Of a stretch of 50,093 nucleotides of DNA, positions 43,452-50,093 are shown piece after piece. The translations under genes and the position numbers were made by a program. Positions within the stretch are counted from its first letter, which is position 1; each line of letters starts with the position of its first letter. Source of the stretch: Acidobacteriota bacterium (lineage in GTDB: Bacteria; Acidobacteriota; Terriglobia; Acidiferrales; UBA7541); assembly GCA_003165465.1 (NCBI GenBank), contig PLUM01000018.1:21960-72052 (forward strand), read 5' to 3'. Below the pieces are notes generated by a model. That model did no database searches and had not been told where the DNA came from. It saw nothing but the letters and a program-made list of their open reading frames with translations.

Positions 43452-44102
43452 TTACGGTACGACGACCGTGTCGCCCGGCACCAGAGTGATGTTTTGGTTC
43501 GGATTGTCCCCCCTCAGGACCTCCCGGTAGTTGAATGGTAGCTCAGTATGCTTGCCGTTGACCACGCGCATCACGTGGATTTTCTTCACGACGGCAAAGG
43601 TCGTAAATCCGCCGGCGCTCGAAAGCGCCTGGAGAACAGTCATGCCCGGAATCAACGGAAAGGCTCCCGCGCGAAGCACTTCTCCAACGACATACACGCG
43701 CTGGCTATTGATCGCCGCGACAATCACAGTCACCTGAGGATCCGTCAAAAACTTGCGCAATTTTTCGGTCACCGTCGCGGCCAGTTGCTGGGGTGTCGAT
43801 CCGGCCGCCTGCACGTCATTGACGAGCGGCAATGAAATCTTTCCGTCGGGCCGCACCGGTACAAGGCGGCTCACATCCGGCTCCTTCCAAACGTTGATGT
43901 CGAGCACGTCTTCCGGGCCGATTAGATATGCCGTGTCCGTCGCGGCCGGCGATTTCGCTTGTTCGCCAGAGGAATCATTGTTTCGCGTCGTGCTCACGGG
44001 CGAATTTTGTTTGTCGGGCTTCTGGTTTTGAGCCGCAGCCTGGAAGCTCCCTGCGCTTGCCAGAAAAATCGCCGTGGCGAAAAAAAGAACTGTTCGGTTC
44101 AT
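43452..44102 (-). CDS. Polysaccharide export protein (Wza/OPX type)
   Basis: 216 residues. Signal peptide ('VLFFATAIFLASAGSFQAAA') without a lipobox, a Ser/Asn linker, then the polysaccharide export domain 'YLIGPEDVLDINVWKEPDVS', 'VRPDGKISLPLVNDVQAAGS' and 'LTDPQVTVIVAAINSQRVYV', and one SLBB domain ('VGEVLRAGAFPLIPGMTVLQ', 'ALSSAGGFTTFA'). It forms a periplasmic/outer-membrane ring through which capsule or EPS passes. Shorter than Wza and lacking its C-terminal amphipathic helix, so the barrel encoded next may supply the outer-membrane pore. AAGGAG seven bases before ATG. Confidence 0.9.
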   Translation of the reverse strand: MNRTVLFFATAIFLASAGSFQAAAQNQKPDKQNSPVSTTRNNDSSGEQAKSPAATDTAYLIGPEDVLDINVWKEPDVSRLVPVRPDGKISLPLVNDVQAAGSTPQQLAATVTEKLRKFLTDPQVTVIVAAINSQRVYVVGEVLRAGAFPLIPGMTVLQALSSAGGFTTFAVVKKIHVMRVVNGKHTELPFNYREVLRGDNPNQNITLVPGDTVVVP

Positions 44103-44113
44103 TGCGAAACTCC

Positions 44114-45142
44114 TTATGAATCCTCCGGATGTCCAGAACCGTCCAGATTCAGTTGCTTTAATTTGTAGAGCAATGCTTTATAACTGATTTGAAGCTCCCG
44201 CGCCGCTCTCTTTCGATTCCAATGCGTGCGCTCGAGCTGCTCAAGAATCATGGATCGCTCGGCCACCCGCGATGCCGCCCTTGCCGTCTCTTTAAGGGAA
44301 CGAGCCTGGGGATGGCCGTGGCCGTCTTCGGCGACTTTTGCAATGGCGGGGACAATCCCGACCTCCTTCGCCCCGTTTTCAACCACCAGGTCATGCGTCG
44401 CCAGAGTTTCGTCTCCCAGCGCCACGATTTTTCTCGCTACATTTTCCAGTTCGCGTATATTTCCAGGCCACGGATGTTTCAGCAGCAGGCTCATCGTGCC
44501 TTCGCCCAGTCGCGGCTCGGAGCGCTCGAACAAAGATGCATATTTCTTGATGAAAAAATCGACGAGCGCGGGAATATCTTCCTTGCGATCGCGCAGGGGC
44601 GGCAATCGCAAGGACACTCCGTTGATCCGGTAATAGAGTTCTTCGCGGAAACGCCCCGCCTTCATCTCATCTTCCAAGCTTCGCGTTGCCGACGAAATAA
44701 TGCGCATGTATTGGCGGTCTTGCGGCGGCCTGCCGATGCTATCGGGCAACAGATGAAGCAGCCACTCCTGCGTCGCGGGATCAAGGTAATTAATTCCATC
44801 CAGAAACAGCGACCCGCTGTTCGCCGCTTCCCCTTCCGACACATGGTTCACGCATTGTAAGCGCGCGGAAATCGAATCGCCCGTCAATGCCGAACACACG
44901 CACTTTACAAATGGCTTATCCCGCTGCTTCGATTGCCGGTGAATCTCCAGCGCAGCGACTTCCTTGCCCGTGCCGCTCTCCCCGACCAGGAGAACCGGGA
45001 TGTCGGTCGAGGCAATGTCGGCAATGGTGCGCTCCAGCGACTGCATGGCTGGGCTCATGCCATGGACAAAGTACTGGGCGGTGCGAGCCGGATAATCCGG
45101 CACCTCCACCGACAAAAGATTTTCGTTTGCCCGAGTTTCCAT
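44114..45142 (-). CDS. Sigma-54 activator-like AAA+ regulator lacking the GAFTGA loop
   Basis: 342 residues: short N-terminus, AAA+ domain, Fis-type helix-turn-helix. Walker A 'LLVGESGTGKEVAALEIHRQ' and Arg finger 'RFREELYYRINGVSLRLPP' are good. The segment that should read ELFG...GAFTGA is 'ARLQCVNHVSEGEAANS', so the sigma-54 contact loop is missing, and Walker B is 'GSLFLDGINYL' with Gly for Glu. The DNA-binding end is intact ('WNRKRAARELQISYKALLYK'). It may bind DNA and act as partner, brake or non-sigma-54 regulator. First gene of the EPS operon; GAGGTGAA precedes ATG; Wza-like gene follows after 11 bp. Confidence 0.85.
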   Translation of the reverse strand: METRANENLLSVEVPDYPARTAQYFVHGMSPAMQSLERTIADIASTDIPVLLVGESGTGKEVAALEIHRQSKQRDKPFVKCVCSALTGDSISARLQCVNHVSEGEAANSGSLFLDGINYLDPATQEWLLHLLPDSIGRPPQDRQYMRIISSATRSLEDEMKAGRFREELYYRINGVSLRLPPLRDRKEDIPALVDFFIKKYASLFERSEPRLGEGTMSLLLKHPWPGNIRELENVARKIVALGDETLATHDLVVENGAKEVGIVPAIAKVAEDGHGHPQARSLKETARAASRVAERSMILEQLERTHWNRKRAARELQISYKALLYKLKQLNLDGSGHPEDS

Positions 45143-45190
45143 TTCACCTCTAAATCATGAAACTGCTGTGTCTTCGCCATTCACAAATGC

Positions 45191-45433
45191 GGATATGGAT
45201 ATAGAGCAAAGTTTGGGCCATATCCATGGGCGTCAAAACTAGACGGGCGGAACCAGAGTAAAGCATTGTTTTTACATGACTTATGCGCAATGCACGCCTC
45301 CGGCAACTACCCCCTCCATTCGGGTTGGGCGATATCCGTGATTTCCACAATGTGGCAACTAATTTCCCTCATTACTTTAAGTTTCAAATCCTAACATGGC
45401 AACCTGCACGTTACACAGGGGATATGCGGATAT
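45191..45433. promoter_or_regulatory. Cluster of GGATAT/ATATCC boxes (candidate activator sites)
   Basis: GGATATGGATAT (45191-45202), ATATCC (45220-45225), ATATCC (45332-45337), and GGATATGC-GGATAT (45420-45433). Arms ATATGGAT (45193-45200) and ATATCCAT (45220-45227) form an inverted repeat around the sigma-54 promoter. A further GGGATATCCC lies before the other activator gene. Confidence 0.5.
45205..45220 (-). promoter_or_regulatory. Sigma-54 type promoter of the EPS operon
   Basis: Minus strand TGGCCC-AAACT-TTGCT with the required GG-N10-GC spacing between -24 and -12. A transcript would start near 45194, about 50 bases before ATG 45142. Confidence 0.6.
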
Positions 45434-45492
45434 TGACAAACCGAGCTAAGTTTTGTGGAAGATTGTGAAAGAGAGGAGTATCTCCGACTATT

Positions 45493-46560
45493 TTAGTCCA
45501 CTGCACCCGAGGGGTGAACCGATCCGATATCCGGATGGACCATCCCCCGCTTGGGAGGCAAACCGGCCCGTCGAATCTTGTAGAGCAGGGCGCGGTAGCT
45601 GATTTTCAGAGCACTTGCCGTCTTTTTGCGGTTCCAGCGATTGGCTTCCAGGACGCTCAAAATAATTTTTCGCTCCAGATCGTGCACCGCCTGACGGGTC
45701 ACTTTCTTCAGATGGATCTGCCCATCGACATGGATTTCGGGGAGCGCGTGAGTCTTCTCCCAATTCAGCAACTCGCTGGAGATGGCATCTTCCGAACCAA
45801 GGATCACGTACCGCTCCATCAGGTTTTCCAGTTCGCGAATATTGCCCGGCCACGGATGCCGTACCAGCAAATTGAAAGTTGTGGCGGAAAGAGGCCGCGC
45901 CAGCATGTTATGTCGGGCTTTGTGATTCTGCAAAAAATAGGCCACGAGATCAGGTATGTCCTCGGACCGCGCACGCAGCGCCGGAAGTTGCAGGCTGACG
46001 ACATTGATGCGATAAAACAAATCCTGCCGAAAACGTCCATTCGCGATTTGCAGTTCGAGCTGCCTGTTGGTCGCGCAGATCAAACGGACCTGAACGCGCC
46101 GGTCTTCCTGCCCGCCGATTCGGCTGAACTGCCCGTCTTGCAGCAGTTGAAGAAGCTTGGCCTGCAATGACATGTCGATCTCATCGATGCCGTCCAGAAA
46201 CAGAGTGCCGCCATCGGCCATTTCCACGCGCCCCGGTTTGGCGGCATGGGCCCCCGTAAACGATCCCTTTTCATAGCCGAACAGTTCGCTTTCCAGCAAC
46301 TCCCCGGGAATCGCGGCGCAGTTCACCTTTACAAATGCCGCATGGGGGTCAGGCGAAATGTTGTGAATAAAACAGGCCATCAGGCCTTTTCCCGTTCCGC
46401 TATCGCCCTGGATGAGAATCGGGACGCCGGACTGAGCGACTTTATCGATTTTCAGCCTTGCCGCCTGCATCACGGGGGAACGGCCGAAAATAATGTGAGC
46501 AGGCGGGATATTTCCCGCACGGTCCCCGAACCCTGCCCGAGAAATTACTGTGCTCGCCAT
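45493..46560 (-). CDS. Sigma-54 dependent transcriptional activator (no receiver domain)
   Basis: 355 residues. AAA+ core complete: Walker A 'ILIQGDSGTGKGLMACFIHN', sigma-54 contact loop GSFTGA inside 'ELFGYEKGSFTGAHAAKPGR', Walker B-like 'GGTLFLDGIDEI', sensor 'RLICATNRQLE', Arg finger 'RFRQDLFYRINVVSLQLP'. The C-terminal Fis helix-turn-helix is 'NRWNRKKTASALKISYRALL', very similar to that of the neighbouring regulator. With only about 25 residues before the core it has no signal domain (PspF-like), so its activity must be set by a partner, expression level or ATP. Its likely targets are the two sigma-54 promoters here. Confidence 0.92.
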   Translation of the reverse strand: MASTVISRAGFGDRAGNIPPAHIIFGRSPVMQAARLKIDKVAQSGVPILIQGDSGTGKGLMACFIHNISPDPHAAFVKVNCAAIPGELLESELFGYEKGSFTGAHAAKPGRVEMADGGTLFLDGIDEIDMSLQAKLLQLLQDGQFSRIGGQEDRRVQVRLICATNRQLELQIANGRFRQDLFYRINVVSLQLPALRARSEDIPDLVAYFLQNHKARHNMLARPLSATTFNLLVRHPWPGNIRELENLMERYVILGSEDAISSELLNWEKTHALPEIHVDGQIHLKKVTRQAVHDLERKIILSVLEANRWNRKKTASALKISYRALLYKIRRAGLPPKRGMVHPDIGSVHPSGAVD

Positions 46561-46584
46561 GACGCCTAATTTCGAGTCAAATTT

Positions 46585-46598
46585 GGGGGATATCCCCC
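46585..46598. promoter_or_regulatory. 14-bp perfect palindrome GGGGGATATCCCCC
   Basis: Placed 25 bases before the activator ATG and right at the expected start of the sigma-54 transcript. It contains the GGATATCC core shared with the other promoter region; a likely binding site for the activators or a repressor. Confidence 0.55.
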
Positions 46599-46608
46599 AC
46601 CGACCAAT

Positions 46609-46624
46609 TGCACACAGCGAGCCA
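46609..46624 (-). promoter_or_regulatory. Sigma-54 type promoter of the activator gene
   Basis: Minus strand TGGCTCG-CTGT-GTGCA, matching TGGCACG-N4-TTGCA closely with GG-N10-GC spacing. A transcript would begin near 46598. The rest of the gap up to 46859 shows nothing else. Confidence 0.6.
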
Positions 46625-46859
46625 AACCAACTTCCCGAATACGTTTATTGTTGCCGCCCCTCTGAGGGGCCGTGCGGAACTAATATCTTCCTAATTTTCA
46701 GTGACTTGCGCGTATTGCGATTCATGCGTTCGTGCTATCTACATGGCCCGCAGACCTTTAGGTGCGTGAAAGACGGGAAAAGATTTACTCTTCCTGGACA
46801 CCTTCCTTCCTGGAGATGATCTCCATCAACGCAATCGGGAGTGGGGCTCAGGGCTGGCT

Positions 46860-47330
46860 TTACGGGGCAGCGGTTTCCCCGCGAAACGATTGGGACCAGA
46901 CGCAAAGGGAGTCGATCTCCCGCGGATTCAACCGCAAATCCGCATGAAGCAAGCGATAGGAAAAAGGCGGCATGCCCCTCTCCCTGACTTCCTTGCAGAT
47001 GTCGATCAGGCGCTCATTTGCCTTTTTAGGGCTTTCCTGGGCCTCCCAGTCCTCTAAGTTCATATTCCTGCGCCCTTGGTTGACATCGTCGGTCATCACC
47101 CAGGACAAGGGCGCAATGCGGCTATACCAGGGCCAACGGGTCCGGTTGGAATGGCAATCGCCACACGCTCGCAGCAAGGCGGAATAAACATCCTCCGGCA
47201 CCTGCACATGGGCGATCAAAGCCCGTGAGGCCACGGCCGGGGGATTGGTCCGCGCAGGCTGAAAGATTTGAATGGCAACCAGAAATACGGTCAAGGCGAT
47301 CAGAAGGCGCTGCACGCGGGCCTTGTTCAT
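46860..47330 (-). CDS. Exported haem-binding domain protein
   Basis: 156 residues. N-terminal helix 'LLIALTVFLVAIQIFQPA' as signal or anchor. The haem-attachment motif CxxCH is in 'LLRACGDCHSNRTRWPWYSR', followed by 'IAPLSWVMTDDVNQGRRNMN' and 'MPPFSYRLLHADLRLNPREI', which together match the bacterial haem-binding domain of about 130 residues often linked to c-type cytochrome respiration. It should carry one covalent c-haem in the periplasm. GGTGAG precedes ATG. It stands alone beside the EPS regulators; a link to them is not shown. Confidence 0.87.
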   Translation of the reverse strand: MNKARVQRLLIALTVFLVAIQIFQPARTNPPAVASRALIAHVQVPEDVYSALLRACGDCHSNRTRWPWYSRIAPLSWVMTDDVNQGRRNMNLEDWEAQESPKKANERLIDICKEVRERGMPPFSYRLLHADLRLNPREIDSLCVWSQSFRGETAAP

Positions 47331-47686
47331 GGCAATCTCACCGCGCCTGGCATTGCAAAGCTAATCCGAATTGGAGATCCTCCAAGAACCGCGCAACCGC
47401 CCGGTATCATCTTAATTCAACTTCCGCCGCGGAATGCGGAATTTCGCAGGGCGCTCGTAAGAGCCTGTATGGCAACTCGATTTCGAAACGGTCAACGGAT
47501 TAAGCCGCATTGATATTGCACACTTTACGGCACGGCTGAAGCCGTGCCCTACAAACATGTAGCAGTTGCCACACAGGATATTATCGTCCGGCGCAAGGAG
47601 GGCTTCGCGATTCCTGTTGCGCCAAACCGCGGATCGGCCTAGTATTCGGGTCAAGAAGCTCCCCCTTCCATTCTGGAGGTTCGCGC
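47331..47686. other. Divergent gap with one repeat element (copy B)
   Basis: No gene seen. 47526-47577 carries the hairpin GGCACGGC-TGAA-GCCGTGCC followed by CTACAAACATGTAGCAGTTG, the reverse complement of the element at 31717-31770 over about 40 bp. Confidence 0.6.
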
Positions 47687-48121
47687 ATGAGAGTGATGGA
47701 CTTGGTGCAATCCCGGCAGGAAGTGTATTCGATTCGGGAAGACGCGACAGTGCATGACGCGGCGCGCTACCTGCGCGATCATCGGGTGCGGTCCGTGGGC
47801 GTGCTGGATGCGGCGGGGCGCCTCACCGGAGTTATATCGCAAAGCGATATATCGGACAAGGTGGCGGCCGAGAACAAATGCCCCGCCTGGATGCGGATTT
47901 CAGAGATCATGTCGCGGGACCTGCTCGTCGTGGGGCCGGAATTCCCGCTGGACGAATGCCTGCGCCTGATGGAGAAACACGGCGTCTTTCACCTGCTGGT
48001 GACGGAGGAATCGGGACTGTTTCTGGGCATGATTTCCGTCGCGGATCTGCTTCAAGTCATCGCATCCGACCACAAGGCCCGCGCCGACCTGTTCGAGGCG
48101 TTCGCATTCCCGCAAAGATAA
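47687..48121 (+). CDS. Two-CBS-domain protein
   Basis: 144 residues made of two CBS domains: 'VYSIREDATVHDAARYLRDH' with 'VGVLDAAGRLTGVISQSDIS', and 'LLVVGPEFPLDECLRLMEKH' with 'FHLLVTEESGLFLGMISVAD'. Such pairs (Bateman modules) bind adenine nucleotides and signal energy state to partners. GGAGG lies eight bases before ATG. No attached effector domain, so it acts on other proteins; which ones is unknown. Confidence 0.9.
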   Translation: MRVMDLVQSRQEVYSIREDATVHDAARYLRDHRVRSVGVLDAAGRLTGVISQSDISDKVAAENKCPAWMRISEIMSRDLLVVGPEFPLDECLRLMEKHGVFHLLVTEESGLFLGMISVADLLQVIASDHKARADLFEAFAFPQR

Positions 48122-48171
48122 ACAGATAAAAAGATAAACGGCGCGAAACGGGGAGACGATTCCCGGCCGGC

Positions 48172-48498
48172 TTATTTTTTCGCCAGACTGGCGATCAGCT
48201 TGGTCAGCTTCGCGCGCGATTCCTGCCCCATGGTTGTAAATTCCACGCCCATGCCTTTGCCCGGCTGCGCATTTCGCACAAAGGCGTTGGCACGGACCTC
48301 GCCGCCGGGAATTTCAAAAAACAGCTTAATGAAACTTCCATCGGAAGGAGGCTCCGGGGTCGAGATAAATAATCCGGCAAGAGCTAATTGACTGTAGAAA
48401 GACACTTTCCGAATGCGTGAATATTCCCAGGCGATCAACGCACCTTTCGGCAACGACACGCGCTCGTGCCTGCGATTTTTCTTAGTTGTTAGCGACAT
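48172..48498 (-). CDS. PilZ domain protein with altered c-di-GMP motif
   Basis: 108 residues from ATG 48498. The first half of the c-di-GMP site is present ('NRRHERVSLPKG', the RxxxR box). The second box, normally D/NxSxxG, is 'QLALAGLFIS', so Asp/Asn and Ser are missing. The beta-barrel continues with 'IKLFFEIPGGEVRANAFVRN' and 'GKGMGVEFTTM'. It may bind c-di-GMP weakly or act as a protein adaptor in EPS control. A further Met five codons up (TTG-started) is less likely. Confidence 0.8.
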   Translation of the reverse strand: MSLTTKKNRRHERVSLPKGALIAWEYSRIRKVSFYSQLALAGLFISTPEPPSDGSFIKLFFEIPGGEVRANAFVRNAQPGKGMGVEFTTMGQESRAKLTKLIASLAKK

Positions 48499-48710
48499 AG
48501 GATCCCACCCCAAGAGCGTAATCTATTCCGTTGCCCTGACAGTGGATTCCATTCCGGGAGATTGTCCTAACAGGAACCCCGCCGCCAGAAGTCCCGATGT
48601 GGCTGGCCGCCTCGCGGCTCTTTGTTGTCCTCTACCGGCCATTGTGCATATACGCAACCTGTCCTTGACCAAGTCTTGCCCTGCGTTCACGGTTCCGATA
48701 ATCTGAAGAT

Positions 48711-49391
48711 GTGAAGAAGAAAACGGCCAAAAAGAACCCCTTGCGGGTCTGCCTGATATCGCCGCACCCTCTGGTACTCGGCGAGTTCGAACGGGCATTG
48801 AAGAGTCCCGCGTTCCAAACGATTTCGAAGCATTTGGAGTCGACGCTCGGCCCGGATCTGCGCCATTTGGAAATCCCGAAAGCCGAGATCTACGTTGTGG
48901 ACGCTCACGTGGCAAAGTCGGCGTCCAGCGCGCTGCTTTCCAACATTCTGGACAATCACCTCGAGGCGCGCATTATCGTGGTTGCCGAAAAATTTGACGC
49001 CGCCGAAAGTTATTCGCTGCTGCAGATGGGCGCCAAGGGTTTGCTCAACTACAGTGAAGCTCGCGAGCAATTGCCCCATGCTCTGCCGCTCGTGGCCGAT
49101 GGAGGATTCTGGGTGCAGCGCTCCGTGCTTTCGGGGTTTGTCGATTCGGTCCTGGCCGGATCGCATAGCCGCCGGCTGAAGGTGGACGCGGCGACGGACT
49201 TGAGCCGCCGCGAACAGGAAGTTCTGGGTTCCCTGCTCGAAAATCTGTCCAACAAAGAGATTGGAAACAAACTCAACATCACCGAGCGAACCGTGAAGTT
49301 TCACGTCTCGAATCTGCTGAGCAAATTTGGCGTCCGCCGCCGGGCCGATCTCATCCTGCTTTGTTACCAAAAGCGAAGCGTCAATCCCTAA
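48711..49391 (+). CDS. LuxR/NarL-type regulator with degenerate receiver
   Basis: 226 residues from GTG 48711. The C-terminal LuxR helix-turn-helix is clear: 'LSRREQEVLGSLLENLSNKE', 'IGNKLNITERTVKFHVSNLL', 'SKFGVRRRADL'. The N-terminal half has the receiver layout, and an Asp in 'EIYVVDAHVA' at the phosphorylation position, but the acidic pair that binds Mg is 'LISPHP', so phosphorylation is doubtful. 'IIVVAEKFDAAESYSLLQMG' and 'AKGLLNYSE' are receiver-like. Probably a regulator of the polysaccharide genes that follow. Confidence 0.85.
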   Translation: MKKKTAKKNPLRVCLISPHPLVLGEFERALKSPAFQTISKHLESTLGPDLRHLEIPKAEIYVVDAHVAKSASSALLSNILDNHLEARIIVVAEKFDAAESYSLLQMGAKGLLNYSEAREQLPHALPLVADGGFWVQRSVLSGFVDSVLAGSHSRRLKVDAATDLSRREQEVLGSLLENLSNKEIGNKLNITERTVKFHVSNLLSKFGVRRRADLILLCYQKRSVNP

Positions 49392-49552
49392 AACTTGCCC
49401 GGCGCACGATCGCTTCCCGGGTCATGATGGGCAACTGGACACAGGGAAGCGGAGAGCCGGTATTGCCGTAACAGGAAAATTGTTATAGTCGCCTCGTCCA
49501 TGTCGGCGTTGGGACAGGACTGGAACTTTTACGGGAGCGGGGAAACACATCA

Positions 49553-50093
49553 ATGCCTACCGATCGCAAGCCGGAATACTTCAAGGGCGCGCAACTACGC
49601 GTCGGAATTATTGGTTGTGGATATGTGGGACTGCCGCTGGGGCTGCGATTTGCCGAGGCCGGACATCGCGTTACCGGGTTTGATACGGACCCGGAAAAGG
49701 TCGACAAGCTGAACCGCGGACAAACGTACATCCAGCACATTCCGCAAAGCAAAATTCAGCAATTTGTGCAGTCAAAACATTTTGGGGCGACTACGGATTT
49801 TTCGCGGCTGGCGGAAGTCGACGCGATCATTATTTGCGTGCCCACGCCGCTCGATCAACGCCGCGAGCCGGACCTTTCGTACGTCGAGGATACGGCGCAG
49901 GCGATTCGTCCGCATTTGCAGCGCGGCCAGCTGGTGGTGCTGGAATCGACGACGTATCCGGGAACGACCGAGGAACTCGTTCTGCCGGTGCTGGAACAGA
50001 CGGGAATGAAGTGCCCCGTCGCGCACGGGCCGGACCACGAACTGATCGCAACGGATTTTTTCCTGGCGTTTTCGCCCGAGCGCGAGGATCCGG
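49553..50093 (+). CDS. UDP-N-acetylglucosamine 6-dehydrogenase (WbpA-like), partial at right edge
   Basis: N-terminal 180 residues of a nucleotide-sugar dehydrogenase that oxidises C6 of UDP-GlcNAc to the uronic acid, a capsule/O-antigen precursor. NAD-binding 'LRVGIIGCGYVGLPLGLRFA', acidic end of strand 2 'VTGFDTDPEKVDKLNRG', 'DAIIICVPTPLDQRREPDLS' (the QRREPDLS type points to the WbpA/WbpO branch rather than UDP-glucose dehydrogenase), 'VVLESTTYPGTTEELVLPVL' and 'FFLAFSPEREDP'. The catalytic Cys lies beyond the window. GGGAGCGGGG precedes ATG 49553. It links this end to polysaccharide synthesis. Confidence 0.87.
   Translation, partial: MPTDRKPEYFKGAQLRVGIIGCGYVGLPLGLRFAEAGHRVTGFDTDPEKVDKLNRGQTYIQHIPQSKIQQFVQSKHFGATTDFSRLAEVDAIIICVPTPLDQRREPDLSYVEDTAQAIRPHLQRGQLVVLESTTYPGTTEELVLPVLEQTGMKCPVAHGPDHELIATDFFLAFSPEREDP

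Noticed and set aside
47332..47347. Possible plus-strand sigma-54 promoter TGGCAATCTCACCGCG
   Set aside because: GG-N10-GC spacing holds, but the -12 box is poor and the next plus-strand gene is over 300 bp away.

Overview
The window looks like chromosomal DNA of an acidobacterium (Acidobacteriota, Koribacter/Terriglobia-like). This is inferred from gene content and style, not from a marker-gene match. The pointers are GC-rich core genes, a six-domain ribosomal protein S1 with a long acidic Ala/Val/Glu-rich N-terminus followed by an HU gene, a zinc-ribbon plus Xre regulator, many secreted proteins of unknown function, and many short palindromic intergenic repeats of the 'CACAGGCTTCAGCCTGTG' kind. 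No rRNA, tRNA or CRISPR array was seen.

Layout. (1) 1-1066: end of one family 2 glycosyltransferase and a complete second one. (2) 1097-4952: an accessory block of lower GC. It holds a decayed FecR-like remnant, a sensorless histidine kinase with its own promoter, a coupled pair of secreted/membrane proteins (the downstream one carrying two apparent frameshifts), and a lipoprotein. (3) 5121-25740: mostly core metabolism and housekeeping: aldo/keto reductase, a UvrC-like protein without the C-terminal nuclease, HIT protein with acyl-CoA dehydrogenase, rpsA with HU, glutaryl-CoA dehydrogenase, exported DUF711 protein, GlpX, GNAT, Zn-ribbon/Xre regulator, HD hydrolase, IspG, and a GMC oxidoreductase with its small subunit. 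Repeat elements sit in nearly every longer gap. (4) 25967-35069: a stand-alone proteasome/HslV-like Ntn-hydrolase, two toxin-antitoxin loci whose antitoxins are intact but whose toxins are broken, a membrane-anchored ExeA-type ATPase, gatCA, and secreted or small proteins. (5) 35250-40430: a large PAS hybrid kinase, an RHS scar, a divergent SDR and an exported alpha/beta hydrolase. (6) 40887-50093: an exopolysaccharide secretion and regulation locus: XrtA-type ATPase, outer-membrane beta-barrel, Wza-like export protein, two sigma-54 activators, haem-binding protein, CBS, PilZ and LuxR-type regulators, and the start of a UDP-N-acetylglucosamine 6-dehydrogenase.

How the parts work together. The clearest unit is the minus-strand operon activator (45142) - Wza - beta-barrel - ATPase (40887). 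It has a sigma-54 type promoter with GG-N10-GC spacing just upstream. The second activator gene has its own sigma-54 promoter, and repeated GGATAT/ATATCC boxes lie around both. This suggests a self-wired sigma-54 switch for capsule/EPS export. One of the two activators lacks the GAFTGA loop needed to touch sigma-54.

A recurring oddity is that five apparent single-base losses, all in short homopolymer runs, hit only accessory genes (a FecR-like remnant, a membrane protein twice, and two toxins). About 35 kb of core genes remain open. Real decay and sequencing error both need to be considered.
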